A DNA stretch of 64,000 nt from Acidobacteriota bacterium (GCA_016712445.1 JADJRB010000001.1:930001-994000); one strand, 5' to 3'. Positions 51,290 to 63,021 are shown, numbered from the stretch's first letter. The notes: generated by a model not told the origin, from the letters alone. Numbers and translations are program-made.

Positions 51290-51970
51290 ATGAAAAAGAT
51301 CCTTCTCGCGACCCTCATGGCAAGCGCTGCCTGGACCGGCCTCAGCGCGTCCGCCTCCGCCGAAGACAATCCGTGGATGCTGCGCGCCCGCGTGCTGGCC
51401 GTGCAACCCGACGAGTCCGCCAAGCTCTCAGTCGGCGGCGCCCACCTGCAGGGCGATGCCGACATCGGCGACCAGTACGTGCCGGAACTCGACATCTCCT
51501 ACTTCTTCACCGACCATATTGCGGCTGAACTGATCCTCGCGGTGACCCCGCATGATGTCAGCGCCGTCAACGTGACCGTGCCGGGCGCCCTGACGAATGC
51601 AACAGTGGACCTCGGCGATGTCTGGCTGCTGCCGCCCACGCTGACGCTGCAATACCACTTCGACACCGGCAGCAAATTCAAGCCGTATGTGGGCGCTGGC
51701 GTGAACGCGACCTTCTTCTTCAATGAAGACGAAGGCCCGGTCGCCGACGGCATCAGCTACGACCCGAGCTTCGGCCCCGCGCTGCAGGTCGGCTTCGACT
51801 ATGATCTCGATGGCAAGGCGGGCGGCTGGGCCGTCAACGCCGACGTCAAGAAGATCTGGATCAATTCGGACGTCACGGTCGATTTCACGACCGCCCTCGG
51901 CGCCCGGGTCAATGCTGATGTCGACATCGATCCGCTGGTGGTCGGGGTCGGTCTCGCCTACAAGTACTGA
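51290..51970 (+). CDS. OmpW family outer-membrane protein
   Basis: A 226-residue eight-stranded beta-barrel. A signal peptide (to about ASASA) is followed by NPWMLRARVLAVQPDE, ELDISYFFTDHIAAELIL, LTLQYHF, KFKPYVGAGVNATFFF and the C-terminal VGVGLAYKY. OmpW proteins move small hydrophobic compounds or are linked to stress and oxygen response. Its leader has an 8-bp perfect hairpin (TGCCGCGC / GCGCGGCA, 51190-51216). Confidence 0.93.
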   Translation: MKKILLATLMASAAWTGLSASASAEDNPWMLRARVLAVQPDESAKLSVGGAHLQGDADIGDQYVPELDISYFFTDHIAAELILAVTPHDVSAVNVTVPGALTNATVDLGDVWLLPPTLTLQYHFDTGSKFKPYVGAGVNATFFFNEDEGPVADGISYDPSFGPALQVGFDYDLDGKAGGWAVNADVKKIWINSDVTVDFTTALGARVNADVDIDPLVVGVGLAYKY

Positions 51971-52007
51971 GGGTGATGGGGGCAGAAGCTCCCTTCGCTT
52001 GTCAGTA

Positions 52008-52048
52008 GCGCCGCGCCTGGGTCCCGCCCGGCGCGGCGCATCTGTTTC
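52008..52048 (+). terminator. Terminator-like hairpin after ompW
   Basis: GCGCCGCGCC (52008-52017) pairs with GGCGCGGCGC (52030-52039), followed by the T-rich ATCTGTTTC. The stem is strong, but the T-run is interrupted. Confidence 0.65.
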
Positions 52049-52095
52049 TGCGGCACGCCCCTTGCGCGCTGGACTGTGGCCGCTACTCGTTGGGC

Positions 52096-53931
<1,836 letters not shown>

Positions 53932-54039
53932 CGCCGCTACTGTCAACTGCGTTCCATAGATTCAGATTGTGTCCAGCGGGCGCAAAGCTACACTTTTCAC
54001 TGGAAAAATGGCCCTTGCGGGCGCAGGCGGGCGATCAAG

Positions 54040-55083
54040 ATGCATAAAGTCAGGCCTTACAGCCCTGTCGAAACCGGCCGGATTGATCGGCCCGCGCCCG
54101 CGGACATCGACTTCGAAAGCGTCTTCTCGGTGATCCCTACGCCGCTGATGATCATGGACCGCGACTTCGTCATCCGGTTTGCCAACGCAGCCTATCTCAC
54201 CACAACCTTCTGCGCGCTGAGCGAAATCCAGGGCCGATACGTCTTCGAGGCCTTTCCGGAAACCGAAGAGCGCACGCGGGTATTCTTGTCGGCGTTTGAA
54301 CTTGCGCTCGCGGGTACCCCGAATGTGCTGACGACCGAGCCGTTCGCCATCCCCGTCGACGGCGGCGGAACCCGCGAGCTGATCTGGACCTGCACCCATT
54401 TGCCGGTGCGCGGTGCGGATGGGGAGATCGCTTTCATCATGCAGAACGCCGTGGACGTGACCGCGAAGTTTGCACGCGAACAGGAAAACAAGGTTCTGAT
54501 GCGCGAACTGGACCACCGGGTAAAGAACTCGCTCGCGACCGTGCAGGCCGTGACGCGGATGTCGCTGGTTGAAGCCAAGTCTGTCCAGTCGGCGAAGGAA
54601 GACCTGCTCGGACGCTTCCGCGCGATGTCAGAAGCCCAGAACCTCCTCATCGACCGGAACGCGCAAGGTTCGACGGTGGGCGATGTGCTGGCCAACGCGC
54701 TCATCCCCTTCGGCTACGAGCAGGATAAGGATGGCCGCATACAGCTTGCAGGTCCGCTCGTGCGCATCACGGCAAAGCAGACGCAGGCGCTTGCAATGGC
54801 CCTGCACGAACTCGCCACCAACGCGGCCAAGTACGGTGCCCTGTCCGACGACCGGGGAACCGTGCACGTGACATGGACGTTTGATAAGTCACATGGCTCG
54901 CACTTCGATCTGGTCTGGCGGGAAGCCGGCGGACCCGAAGTCAGCCAACCGACGCGGCAAGGATTTGGGACGACCATGTTGACCCGCATACTGGCGCAGG
55001 AAATCAACGGCGAGATATCGCTGGAATACAATTTGGACGGGCTGATTTGCAGAATGGAGGGGTGGCTCGAAGACAGGAACTGA
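54040..55083 (+). CDS. PAS-domain HWE-family sensor histidine kinase
   Basis: A 347-residue soluble kinase. A PAS domain (about 24-140, FSVIPTPLMIMDRDFVIRFA) leads to the dimerisation helix with phospho-acceptor His159 in ELDHRVKNSLATVQAV. ATP-binding motifs are ALHELATNAAKYGAL and GTTMLTRIL, and VWREAGG gives the WxE of the HWE family. No membrane segment. It is followed 15 nt later by a receiver-only regulator, its likely partner. Confidence 0.9.
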   Translation: MHKVRPYSPVETGRIDRPAPADIDFESVFSVIPTPLMIMDRDFVIRFANAAYLTTTFCALSEIQGRYVFEAFPETEERTRVFLSAFELALAGTPNVLTTEPFAIPVDGGGTRELIWTCTHLPVRGADGEIAFIMQNAVDVTAKFAREQENKVLMRELDHRVKNSLATVQAVTRMSLVEAKSVQSAKEDLLGRFRAMSEAQNLLIDRNAQGSTVGDVLANALIPFGYEQDKDGRIQLAGPLVRITAKQTQALAMALHELATNAAKYGALSDDRGTVHVTWTFDKSHGSHFDLVWREAGGPEVSQPTRQGFGTTMLTRILAQEINGEISLEYNLDGLICRMEGWLEDRN

Positions 55084-55098
55084 GAAGAGGAGCTAACC

Positions 55099-55461
55099 AT
55101 GGCGCCGAAGCAGATATTCATTCTCGAGGACGAAGCGATCCTGCTTTGCGACCTCGAAGATCTGGTGAGCCACCTCGGCTATCAACTGGCAGGCAGCGCC
55201 TCCAACGTCGATGAAGCCATAACCAAGCTTTCTTCTGGCATGAAGCCTGACCTTGCCCTGCTCGATCTCAACCTGAACGGCATCGCAAGCGACCCCGTGG
55301 CCGACCATCTCATTGCCGCCGGTGTGCCGATCATCTTTGTGTCCGGCTATGGCACACGCGGCCTCGCCGACCGCTTTGCCGGGTTCGAGGTACTTCAGAA
55401 GCCCTACGACGAGGCCAAACTGGCTGAGGCCCTTGCCCAGGCGCTTCGCCCGCCCGAATAG
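55099..55461 (+). CDS. Single-domain response regulator
   Basis: A 120-residue receiver with no output domain. Acidic residues in FILEDEAIL (10-12), phospho-acceptor Asp56 (LLDLNLNG), Ser in FVSGYG and Lys in VLQKPYD are all present. Such stand-alone receivers often act as phosphate sinks or relays, as in the alphaproteobacterial general stress response. GAGGAG precedes the ATG. Confidence 0.9.
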   Translation: MAPKQIFILEDEAILLCDLEDLVSHLGYQLAGSASNVDEAITKLSSGMKPDLALLDLNLNGIASDPVADHLIAAGVPIIFVSGYGTRGLADRFAGFEVLQKPYDEAKLAEALAQALRPPE

Positions 55462-55540
55462 GCGGCTGGGCGCAGGTCCCCGCCTTGCCCTCAGGCTTCG
55501 CCCCGCATAGGGTGCGCGCGCTTCAGCCGGACCCTGCCCC

Positions 55541-56767
55541 ATGCCCGATACCCTTCTCCCCGAGCTCCCCGTGACGCTTGCCGATGTGCAGGCCGCAGCC
55601 AAGGTGCTGGTGGGAAACATCGAGCGGACCGAACTCGGCCACTCGCGCACGCTGTCGGCGATCACCGGCGCCAATGTCTGGGTCAAGTTCGAGAACCGCC
55701 AGTTCACGGCCGCCTTCAAGGAACGCGGCGCCCTGAACAAGCTCTCCAAGCTGACGGACGAAGAGAAGCGCCGCGGCGTGATCGCGGCTTCCGCAGGCAA
55801 CCACGCCCAGGGCGTCGCCTACCATGCGCGCCGCCTCGGCATTCCGGCCACGATCGTGATGGCCGAGACGACCCCCTTCAACAAGGTCGAGCACACGCGC
55901 GACCACGGCGCGCGGGTCATCCTTGAAGGGATGATCTTCGACGAGGCCAAGGACTACGCGCTGAAGCTCGGCGAGAAGGAAGGCCTCGTCTTCATCCACC
56001 CGTTTGATGATCTCGACATCATCGCCGGTCAGGGGACGATCGCGCTGGAGATGCTGGCGGATAATCCGGAACTCGATACACTCGTCGTGCCGATCGGCGG
56101 GGGCGGTTTGATCTCCGGCATCGCGGTTGCGGCCAAGGCGCTGAAGCCGGACATCAAGATCATCGGCGTCGAGGCGGCGATGTATCCGTGCATGCACGCC
56201 GCGCTGCGTGGCAAGTCGCCGAAGATGGGCGGCGCGACCATTGCCGAAGGCATCGCGGTGAAAGAGGTCGGGCAGATCACCCGGCGAATTGCAGAGCAGT
56301 TGCTGGACGACATTGTGCTGGTTGAGGAAGAGCACCTCGAGCGCGCGATCACCCTCTTTGCGGAAGTCGAAAAGACAATTGCGGAGGGTGCCGGTGCGGC
56401 CGGCCTCGCGGCCCTGCTCGCCCACCCCTCCCGCTTCTATGGCCGAAAGGTCGGCCTCGTTCTCTGCGGCGGCAACATCGACACACGCCTGCTTGCCTCG
56501 GTACTGACGCGGGCGCTCGTGCGCGAGAACCGCCTCGCCCGCATCCGCATCGTCGGCGACGACCGGCCCGGCCTTCTGGCACTCGTTTCGAAAATCATCG
56601 GCGACAATGGCGCCAACATCATGGAAGTGGCCCACAACCGCATCGCGCTGGACGTGCCGGCGAAGGGCGCCGAGTTCGACATCCTGATGGAAACGCGTGA
56701 CAGCCAGCACACGCAGGAAGTCATCGACGCGCTCGCGCAGGCCGGGTATCCGCCGCGCGCAATCTGA
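55541..56767 (+). CDS. ilvA: Threonine ammonia-lyase
   Basis: A 408-residue PLP enzyme that converts threonine to 2-oxobutyrate, the first step to isoleucine. The PLP Lys is in NRQFTAAFKERGALNK, the substrate loop is ASAGNHAQGVAYHA and the phosphate-binding loop IGGGGLISGIA. A single C-terminal ACT domain (about 330-405, IVGDDRPGLLALVSKIIGDN) marks the shorter one-ACT form. Feedback by isoleucine through ACT is possible. Confidence 0.93.
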   Translation: MPDTLLPELPVTLADVQAAAKVLVGNIERTELGHSRTLSAITGANVWVKFENRQFTAAFKERGALNKLSKLTDEEKRRGVIAASAGNHAQGVAYHARRLGIPATIVMAETTPFNKVEHTRDHGARVILEGMIFDEAKDYALKLGEKEGLVFIHPFDDLDIIAGQGTIALEMLADNPELDTLVVPIGGGGLISGIAVAAKALKPDIKIIGVEAAMYPCMHAALRGKSPKMGGATIAEGIAVKEVGQITRRIAEQLLDDIVLVEEEHLERAITLFAEVEKTIAEGAGAAGLAALLAHPSRFYGRKVGLVLCGGNIDTRLLASVLTRALVRENRLARIRIVGDDRPGLLALVSKIIGDNGANIMEVAHNRIALDVPAKGAEFDILMETRDSQHTQEVIDALAQAGYPPRAI

Positions 56768-56815
56768 CGCGCCGCTGCTTGTATTCGAAACAACTGAAAA
56801 GGGATGGGCAACGAC

Positions 56816-57793
56816 ATGAGTTCTGACGAAAGAAGTTCTGGCGCACCGGCGCGCGATGGCGGCTCGCCGATGGCGCTCGTGCTGTTCCTGATCGCGGCCC
56901 TGTTCGTTGCCAGCTATCTCGTCCGCTCGAATTCTGCGCCGACGTCGGGCGCCGCCTCGCCCTCAGCACTTGCCTCAGCATCGGATGACATCATGCCCGC
57001 AGCCTTCAAGAAGCACCTGCCCTGGAACCCGAACGCCAAGGACGTGAAGGATCTCGGCATGGGCTTGCAATGCATCGTGCTGAAGGAAGGCCCCAAAGGC
57101 GGAAAGAAACCGATCGCGACCGACCGCGTCAGCGTCAACTACGAAGGACGCCTCGCCACGGGGGAAAAATTCGATTCCTCGTTCGACCGCGGCGCGCCGA
57201 CCCAATTCCGCCTGAACCAGGTGATCCCGGGCTGGACCATGGGCCTGCAACAGATGTCGCCCGGCGACGAATACCTCTTCTACATTCCGAGCGAGCTTGC
57301 TTACGGCAACCAGCCGCGCGGCGATGTGATCAAGGCCGGCGATGATCTCGTCTTCCTGGTCCACCTGCTCGAAATCGAGGAACCGAAAACGGCCGATGCC
57401 GCCGCCTGGAAGAAATACTTCCCCTGGAACCCCGACTTGCCCGAAGTGCAGAAAACCGAAAGCGGCCTGCAATACGTGGTGCTCGCCAGTGGCGACGCGT
57501 CCGGCCAGCCGCCAGTCAACGGCCAGTTCGTGCTGGTCCACTATGACGGGCGCCTTGCCGAAACCGGCGCGCCTTTCGACTCCTCCTACGAGCGCGGCGA
57601 CCCCGAAGCCTTCCCGTCGAACGGCCTGATTCCCGGCTGGGTCGAGGCTTTGTCCATGATGAAGCCCGGCGACCGCTGGATGCTCTGGATCCCCGCCGAG
57701 CTTGCCTACGGCGCAGAAGGAACGCCGGGCGGGCCGATCCCGCCGAACGCGCCGCTCCAGTTCGAGGTCGAGCTGCTCAGCGTGATGCAGTAG
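56816..57793 (+). CDS. Membrane-anchored FKBP-type peptidyl-prolyl isomerase with two FKBP domains
   Basis: A 325-residue protein: one N-terminal helix (about 20-38), then two FKBP domains. Domain 1 has VNYEGRLATGEKFDSSFDRG, VIPGWTMGLQQMSPG and IPSELAYG; domain 2 has VHYDGRLAETGAPFDSSYER, LIPGWVEALSMMKPG and IPAELAYG. Each keeps the catalytic pocket residues. It probably helps fold envelope proteins. An alternative ATG lies at 56804. The cysQ gene follows six bases later. Confidence 0.92.
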   Translation: MSSDERSSGAPARDGGSPMALVLFLIAALFVASYLVRSNSAPTSGAASPSALASASDDIMPAAFKKHLPWNPNAKDVKDLGMGLQCIVLKEGPKGGKKPIATDRVSVNYEGRLATGEKFDSSFDRGAPTQFRLNQVIPGWTMGLQQMSPGDEYLFYIPSELAYGNQPRGDVIKAGDDLVFLVHLLEIEEPKTADAAAWKKYFPWNPDLPEVQKTESGLQYVVLASGDASGQPPVNGQFVLVHYDGRLAETGAPFDSSYERGDPEAFPSNGLIPGWVEALSMMKPGDRWMLWIPAELAYGAEGTPGGPIPPNAPLQFEVELLSVMQ

Positions 57794-57799
57794 TCCCGG

Positions 57800-58588
57800 A
57801 TGGCGCTCACGCCGGACACGCTCGCCAGCCTTGCCCTCGCTGCGGGGCAGGAAATCATGCGCATCTACCGCACCGATTTTTCGGTCGAGAAGAAGCTCGA
57901 CGATTCGCTGCTGACCGAAGCGGACGGCCTTGCAGAGGCAATCATCCTCAAGGGTCTGGCCGAGGCGGAGCCTGACCTGCAGGTCATCGCGGAGGAATCC
58001 GTCGCGGGCGGCATCATCCCCGAGCATGGTGCGCGTTTCGCGCTCGTCGACCCCCTCGACGGCACCAAGGAGTTCGTCGCGAAGAACGGTGAGTTCACGG
58101 TCAACATCGCCATAATCGAACACGGCCGCCCGGTCATGGGCGTGGTGTATGCGCCTGCTCTTCACCGCCTGTTCGTTGCCGAAAGCCCTTCGTCGGCGTG
58201 GCAAGCAAAGGCTGCCCCCGATGGTCCGCCCCCGTCCAAACGCAATCCGCTTCGCATTCGCCGAGCGCCGGCGGCCGGGCTTGCCGCGGTTGCCTCCAAG
58301 TCGCACCGCTCGCCCGAAACGGATGCCTGGCTCGCCAACTACAAGGTCTGCGAAATCGTTGCGGCCGGCTCATCACTGAAGTTCTGCCTGATTGCGGCCG
58401 GTGAGGCAGATGTCTATCCGCGACTCGGCCGGACGATGGAATGGGACACCGCCGCCGGCCAGGCCGTTGTTGAAGCGGCTGGCGGGCGTGTGCTCACGCT
58501 GGACGGCGCGCCCCTGCTCTACGGTAAGCGTGAGCGCGGCTACGACAATCCTGATTTTGTAGTCTATGGTGATGTGACGCCGCGATAG
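57800..58588 (+). CDS. cysQ: 3'(2'),5'-bisphosphate nucleotidase (CysQ-type)
   Basis: A 262-residue inositol-monophosphatase-fold enzyme. Metal-binding motifs are IAEES, LVDPLDGTKEFV and EWDTAAGQAVVEAAGG. The DGTKEF loop marks the CysQ group, which removes 3'-phosphoadenosine 5'-phosphate made in sulfate assimilation. It begins six bases after the FKBP gene and ends 17 bases before glmM, so the three are likely cotranscribed. Confidence 0.9.
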   Translation: MALTPDTLASLALAAGQEIMRIYRTDFSVEKKLDDSLLTEADGLAEAIILKGLAEAEPDLQVIAEESVAGGIIPEHGARFALVDPLDGTKEFVAKNGEFTVNIAIIEHGRPVMGVVYAPALHRLFVAESPSSAWQAKAAPDGPPPSKRNPLRIRRAPAAGLAAVASKSHRSPETDAWLANYKVCEIVAAGSSLKFCLIAAGEADVYPRLGRTMEWDTAAGQAVVEAAGGRVLTLDGAPLLYGKRERGYDNPDFVVYGDVTPR

Positions 58589-58605
58589 CGGCGCAGGGGA
58601 TCGCA

Positions 58606-59946
58606 ATGGCCCGGCAGTATTTCGGAACCGACGGTATCCGTGGACGGATCAACAAACGTCCGATGACGGCAGAAACTGCCCTGCGCCTCGCCATTGCAGC
58701 GGCGCGCACTTTCGCACCGGAAGGCGGGCGCGAAGTGGTCATCGGCCGCGACACCCGCCGCTCAGGTGAGATGATCGAGGCGGCCCTGATCGCCGGCCTC
58801 ACGTCGATGGGTGTCAAGCCGGTCCTGCTGGGCGTGGTCCCGACGCCCGCCGTGGCGCTGATCGCGCGCGAGACGGGCGCGGCGCTCGGCTTCATGGTGT
58901 CGGCCAGCCACAACAAGTACGAAGACAACGGCCTCAAGCTTTTCAGCCCGGAAGGCGTCAAGTTCACCGATGACGTCGAGGAATCGCTTGAAACGGCCAT
59001 GGCCGCGGCTTTCGAAGGAGAATTCGCTGCGCCTGCCGCTATCTCCGAACCAGAAAGCATGGCGGGCTCCGGCCGACGCTATATCGGGCGCTGCCTCGAG
59101 ACGATCGGCAAGGGGCAGGATTTCTCGAAGCTCAAGGTGGTGCTCGACTGTGCCAATGGCGCAGGTTTCGAGACCGCCCCCGAGGCGCTGCTCAGGCTGG
59201 GCGCACAGTTGACCGTGATAGGCAACGTGCCGGACGGCGTGAACATCAATGCCGGTGTCGGCTCGACGGCGACCGGCGCGCTCAAGGCCGCCGTGCTGGA
59301 GCGCGGCGCGGATATCGGGATCGCACTCGACGGTGACGCCGACCGGCTGATCGTGGTGGACGAGACCGGCGAGGAAGCCGACGGCGACCAGGTGATGGCA
59401 CTCATCGCGTCGGAAATGCACCGCACGAAGCGGCTGAAGGGTGGAGGCATGGTCGCCACCGTGATGTCCAATATGGGGCTTGGCGAATACCTCAAGACAC
59501 TTGGACTGGAACTGGCGCGCACCAAGGTTGGCGACCGCTATGTGGGCGAACACATGCGCCAGCATGGGTTCAATCTCGGCGGCGAACAATCCGGCCATAT
59601 CATCCTGTCGGATGTGTCCACGACCGGCGACGGGTTGCTCGCCGGCCTGCAGGTGCTCGCCGTGCTCGCGGCGCGTGGCGGCAAGGCGTCGGACATGCTG
59701 CGCGTGTTCGAACCCGCACCGCAGAAGCTCGTCAACATCCGCTATACCGGCGCCAACCCTATCGAATCTGATAGGGTAAAGTCAGCGCTCGCTGCGGCAG
59801 ATGCATTGCTCGGTGTTCGTGGACGGATGGTTGTGCGCAAGTCCGGCACCGAACCCCTGATCCGCGTGATGGCCGAAGCACTGGACGCAGACCTGATGCA
59901 AAAGGCCCTCACGCTTGTTGCCGACGCTGTAAAATCCGAAGCCTGA
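58606..59946 (+). CDS. glmM: Phosphoglucosamine mutase
   Basis: A 446-residue enzyme that interconverts glucosamine-6-P and -1-P on the way to UDP-GlcNAc for peptidoglycan and LPS. It has YFGTDGIRG, the active-site Ser in SASHNKYEDNGLK, the metal loop DGDADR, the sugar site GGEQSGHI and the phosphate site RKSGTEPLIRVM. Length is normal. Confidence 0.97.
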   Translation: MARQYFGTDGIRGRINKRPMTAETALRLAIAAARTFAPEGGREVVIGRDTRRSGEMIEAALIAGLTSMGVKPVLLGVVPTPAVALIARETGAALGFMVSASHNKYEDNGLKLFSPEGVKFTDDVEESLETAMAAAFEGEFAAPAAISEPESMAGSGRRYIGRCLETIGKGQDFSKLKVVLDCANGAGFETAPEALLRLGAQLTVIGNVPDGVNINAGVGSTATGALKAAVLERGADIGIALDGDADRLIVVDETGEEADGDQVMALIASEMHRTKRLKGGGMVATVMSNMGLGEYLKTLGLELARTKVGDRYVGEHMRQHGFNLGGEQSGHIILSDVSTTGDGLLAGLQVLAVLAARGGKASDMLRVFEPAPQKLVNIRYTGANPIESDRVKSALAAADALLGVRGRMVVRKSGTEPLIRVMAEALDADLMQKALTLVADAVKSEA

Positions 59947-60042
59947 ACCGGCGACCTCTCCCGGCGTCACCGGTTGCATGGCATACTGCAGGCTCTATTC
60001 GTCGGTTATACGATAAATTTCCGACACCGGAGGAGACCCGCC

Positions 60043-61896
60043 ATGCCTGAGGGCCAGACCCTGCCTGCATTCCGCCCGCTGCCGCAGAAGACCCCTGACG
60101 TCTCCATGACGCGGAAGGGCGAGGCCATCTACATCTCGGCTCGTCAGAAGCCCGGTGATCGCCCGAAGTCAATTCCTCATGCCCTCGACGAGCGGGTCGC
60201 GCTTCACCCCGACCGCCCTTTCCTGCGGGAACGTGATCCGGCCACGGATGAATGGGTGACGCTGACTTACGGCGAAGCCAAAACAATCACCGACAGCCTT
60301 GCGCAGGCTTTCCTCGATCTCGGCGCCGGCCCCGATGCGCCCGTCATGCTGCTCTCAGGGAACTCCATCCGCGCCGCCATGGTGATCCTTGCGGCCCAGA
60401 AGATCGGGGCGCCTGCCGCGCCAATTTCCGTGCCCTATTCGACGATGTCATCCGACTTTGAGAAGTTGCGTCATTGCTTCAATTCGGTGAAACCCGCCGT
60501 CGTGTTTGCAGAGCAACTCGCACCTTTCAAGAAGGCCATCGACGCATTGCCGGCCGGCGCCTTCAAGGTCTTCTCGGCGGAAACCGGCGGCGACAATTCC
60601 GTACTCGGATATGACGCCCTGGCCGCGACCGAGGCGACAGCGGCGGTGACCCGGGCACGCGACGCCCTTACCGATGCCAGCATCGGCAAGTACCTTTTCA
60701 CTTCGGGCTCCACCGGACTGCCGAAACCCGTACCGCAAACTCAAGGCGCCATGTGTTCCCTGATCGCCGGCCAGGAAGGCCTGCGCGATCCGTCGCGTGA
60801 TCCGGACCATGATCCCGACAAGGTCGAGAACTTTCTCGACTGGTTGCCCTGGAACCACATTTCCGGCTCCAACGTGAATTTCAACGGCGCGCTCTGGAGC
60901 GGCTCGACCTTCTGGATCGATGGCGGCAAGCCGACCCCTGCCCTCTTCCATCAGACGATCGCCAATGTGCGCGATTGCAGTCCGTCCGTGTTCGGAACAG
61001 CGCCGATCGCTCTGTCGATGCTCGCCGAAGCGATGGAGCAGGACGAGACCCTGTTGAAGGCCTTCTTCAAGAACATGCGGTCAATCGGCTATGGCGGCGC
61101 CACCTTGTCGGATGACCTTTACGACCGGCTTCAGGACCTTGCCATCAAGGCAACCGGCCGCCGCATCCCGATCGTCACCATGTACGGAGCCACCGAAACG
61201 CAAGGCGTGACGGTAGTCCACTGGGAAGTCGAACGCGTCGGCCTGGTCGGCCTGCCGCTTCCGGGCACCACGCTCAAATTGGTGCCCAACGGCGAGAAGC
61301 TGGAAGTGCGCGTCAAGGGCCCGACCGTCATGCCGGGCTATCACAACGACCCCAAGAAGAACGCTGAAGTCTTCGATGAAGAAGGATATTACTGTCTCGG
61401 CGACGCCGTGAAGTTCGTCGACGAGAATGACGCGAACAAGGGCCTGATCTTCGATGGCCGTGTGGGCGAAGACTTCAAGCTGTCCTCGGGAACATGGGTC
61501 TCGGTCGGCACGCTGCGCCCTGATTTTGTGGCCGCCTGTTCGCCGCTGATCTTCGACGCCGTGATCTGCGGCCAGGACAAGGACTACGCGACCGCGCTTG
61601 TCTGGCCGTCGCCGGCAACCGCCGAGCAATACGTCAAGGCGGCCGGTGATGCCGCCAAGGGACTGGCGGCGCTGACCAGCGACCTGACCCGCAAGGCCGC
61701 CGCTTTCAACGCGTCGGAACAGGGCTCTTCGCGCCGGATCAAGCGCTTCATGGTGTTGACCGAAGCGCCCAGCATCGATGCCGGGGAGATCACCGACAAG
61801 GGCTACGTGAACCAGCGGCTGGTCATCTCCCGCCGGGCAAACCTGGTGCAGCAGCTGTATCTCGATCCGCCTGCACAGGGCGTCATCCAGCTCTGA
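60043..61896 (+). CDS. fcs: Feruloyl-CoA synthase-like AMP-dependent ligase
   Basis: A 617-residue acyl-CoA synthetase. AMP-binding motifs are FTSGSTGLPKPVPQTQG and YGATETQG; the adenylation hinge reads DGRVGEDFKLSSGTWVSVG, the pattern of feruloyl-CoA synthases. GGAGGAGA precedes the Met at 60043; the upstream in-frame ATG at 59974 is unlikely. Role: activation of hydroxycinnamates such as ferulate, though a different aryl or acyl substrate is possible. The hydroxycinnamoyl-CoA hydratase is not adjacent. Confidence 0.82.
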   Translation: MPEGQTLPAFRPLPQKTPDVSMTRKGEAIYISARQKPGDRPKSIPHALDERVALHPDRPFLRERDPATDEWVTLTYGEAKTITDSLAQAFLDLGAGPDAPVMLLSGNSIRAAMVILAAQKIGAPAAPISVPYSTMSSDFEKLRHCFNSVKPAVVFAEQLAPFKKAIDALPAGAFKVFSAETGGDNSVLGYDALAATEATAAVTRARDALTDASIGKYLFTSGSTGLPKPVPQTQGAMCSLIAGQEGLRDPSRDPDHDPDKVENFLDWLPWNHISGSNVNFNGALWSGSTFWIDGGKPTPALFHQTIANVRDCSPSVFGTAPIALSMLAEAMEQDETLLKAFFKNMRSIGYGGATLSDDLYDRLQDLAIKATGRRIPIVTMYGATETQGVTVVHWEVERVGLVGLPLPGTTLKLVPNGEKLEVRVKGPTVMPGYHNDPKKNAEVFDEEGYYCLGDAVKFVDENDANKGLIFDGRVGEDFKLSSGTWVSVGTLRPDFVAACSPLIFDAVICGQDKDYATALVWPSPATAEQYVKAAGDAAKGLAALTSDLTRKAAAFNASEQGSSRRIKRFMVLTEAPSIDAGEITDKGYVNQRLVISRRANLVQQLYLDPPAQGVIQL

Positions 61897-61986
61897 TTGC
61901 CTGATTTCACGGCCCCCGCTGGCCCGCCCCTTGCATCGCTACCGGCTGCCATCACATAGCCGGAATTGGCAGCCAGTGGCGGGCAA

Positions 61987-62946
61987 ATGACGTTCGATGA
62001 TGCCCTTCGCAACCTCAGGGGCCGGTTCAATCTCCCGGAACTGAAGCCGCTTGACCTGAAGCTGCCAATTGACCGTTTGCGCCAACAGTTCCTCAAGATC
62101 GACTACAGCGCCGAACCCGACGCGCCGGAGCTGGCAGAAGTCCGCGCCCTGATCATCCCCGGCGCAGGCGGCCCGATCAAGGCGCGGCTTTACGTGCCGC
62201 TTGGCGCGGGTGTGCCGCCCGGGCCCGGCATCCTGTTTTTCCACGGCGGCGGGTTCGTGCTCGGCGATCTCGACAGCCACGACATGCTGTGCCGGCGCAT
62301 GGCCGAAGGCTCACGTTGCCGCGTCCTCGCCATCGATTATCGCCTTGCGCCGGAAAACTGCTTTCCCTGCGCCCATGACGACGCCCTCGCGGCCTGGGCC
62401 TGGGTGCAGGAGAAGGGTGCGAAGGCAGCCGGCATGGACCCGGCGCGCGTGGCTGTTGCCGGGGACAGCGCAGGAGGCAATATTGCAGCCTACCTCGCGC
62501 AGGAAATGGTGCGCGTGAAGGGACCGAAGCCGGCGTTCCAGCTGCTGCTGTATCCGTTGCTGCAGTTCGCAGACATCCGCTCAAAGAAGATGACCCCTCA
62601 GGAGAGCGGCTTCTTCATCTCGGCCGGCCTGTTCGACTTCTTCCGGGGCCACTACCTTCCCGACCCCGCGTCCTACATGGATCCGCGCATCTCTCCCCTG
62701 TTCGCGCCGATGGAACAGCTGCGCGGCTTGCCGCCGGCCCATATCATCGTCTGCGGATGGGATCCCTTGCATGACGAGGGACTTGCCTATGCGGCCAAGC
62801 TCAGCGGCCTCGGTGTGAAAGCTACCCACCGCGAGTATGCTTCGATGGTGCATGGCTTCCTCAACCTGACCCATATTTCGTCGACCGCCCGGGAAGTTGC
62901 GCGCGAGGTGGGTGAAGTCACCGGGCGTGCGCTGGGAGCGCTCTGA
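61987..62946 (+). CDS. Alpha/beta hydrolase, hormone-sensitive-lipase family
   Basis: A 319-residue esterase. The oxyanion motif HGGGFVLGD, nucleophile Ser in GDSAGGN, Asp in GWDPLHDEG and His in MVHGF complete the catalytic machinery. YRLAPENCFPCAHDDA is typical of the family. The Met at 61987 is used; an in-frame TTG at 61966 is possible. It may cleave feruloyl or other esters in support of the preceding ligase, which is inference from adjacency. Confidence 0.88.
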   Translation: MTFDDALRNLRGRFNLPELKPLDLKLPIDRLRQQFLKIDYSAEPDAPELAEVRALIIPGAGGPIKARLYVPLGAGVPPGPGILFFHGGGFVLGDLDSHDMLCRRMAEGSRCRVLAIDYRLAPENCFPCAHDDALAAWAWVQEKGAKAAGMDPARVAVAGDSAGGNIAAYLAQEMVRVKGPKPAFQLLLYPLLQFADIRSKKMTPQESGFFISAGLFDFFRGHYLPDPASYMDPRISPLFAPMEQLRGLPPAHIIVCGWDPLHDEGLAYAAKLSGLGVKATHREYASMVHGFLNLTHISSTAREVAREVGEVTGRALGAL

Positions 62947-63021
62947 AATCGAGCATGACAACGTTGCACATGACGGCTGCGTGTCGTTGCGGCAACACAA
63001 ATCTGTAAACTTTCAAGGGTC

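Noticed and set aside
61930..61986. TTG start at 61966 for the alpha/beta hydrolase
   Set aside because: The ATG at 61987 fits the family N-terminus and no clear ribosome site supports the TTG; kept only as an alternative.
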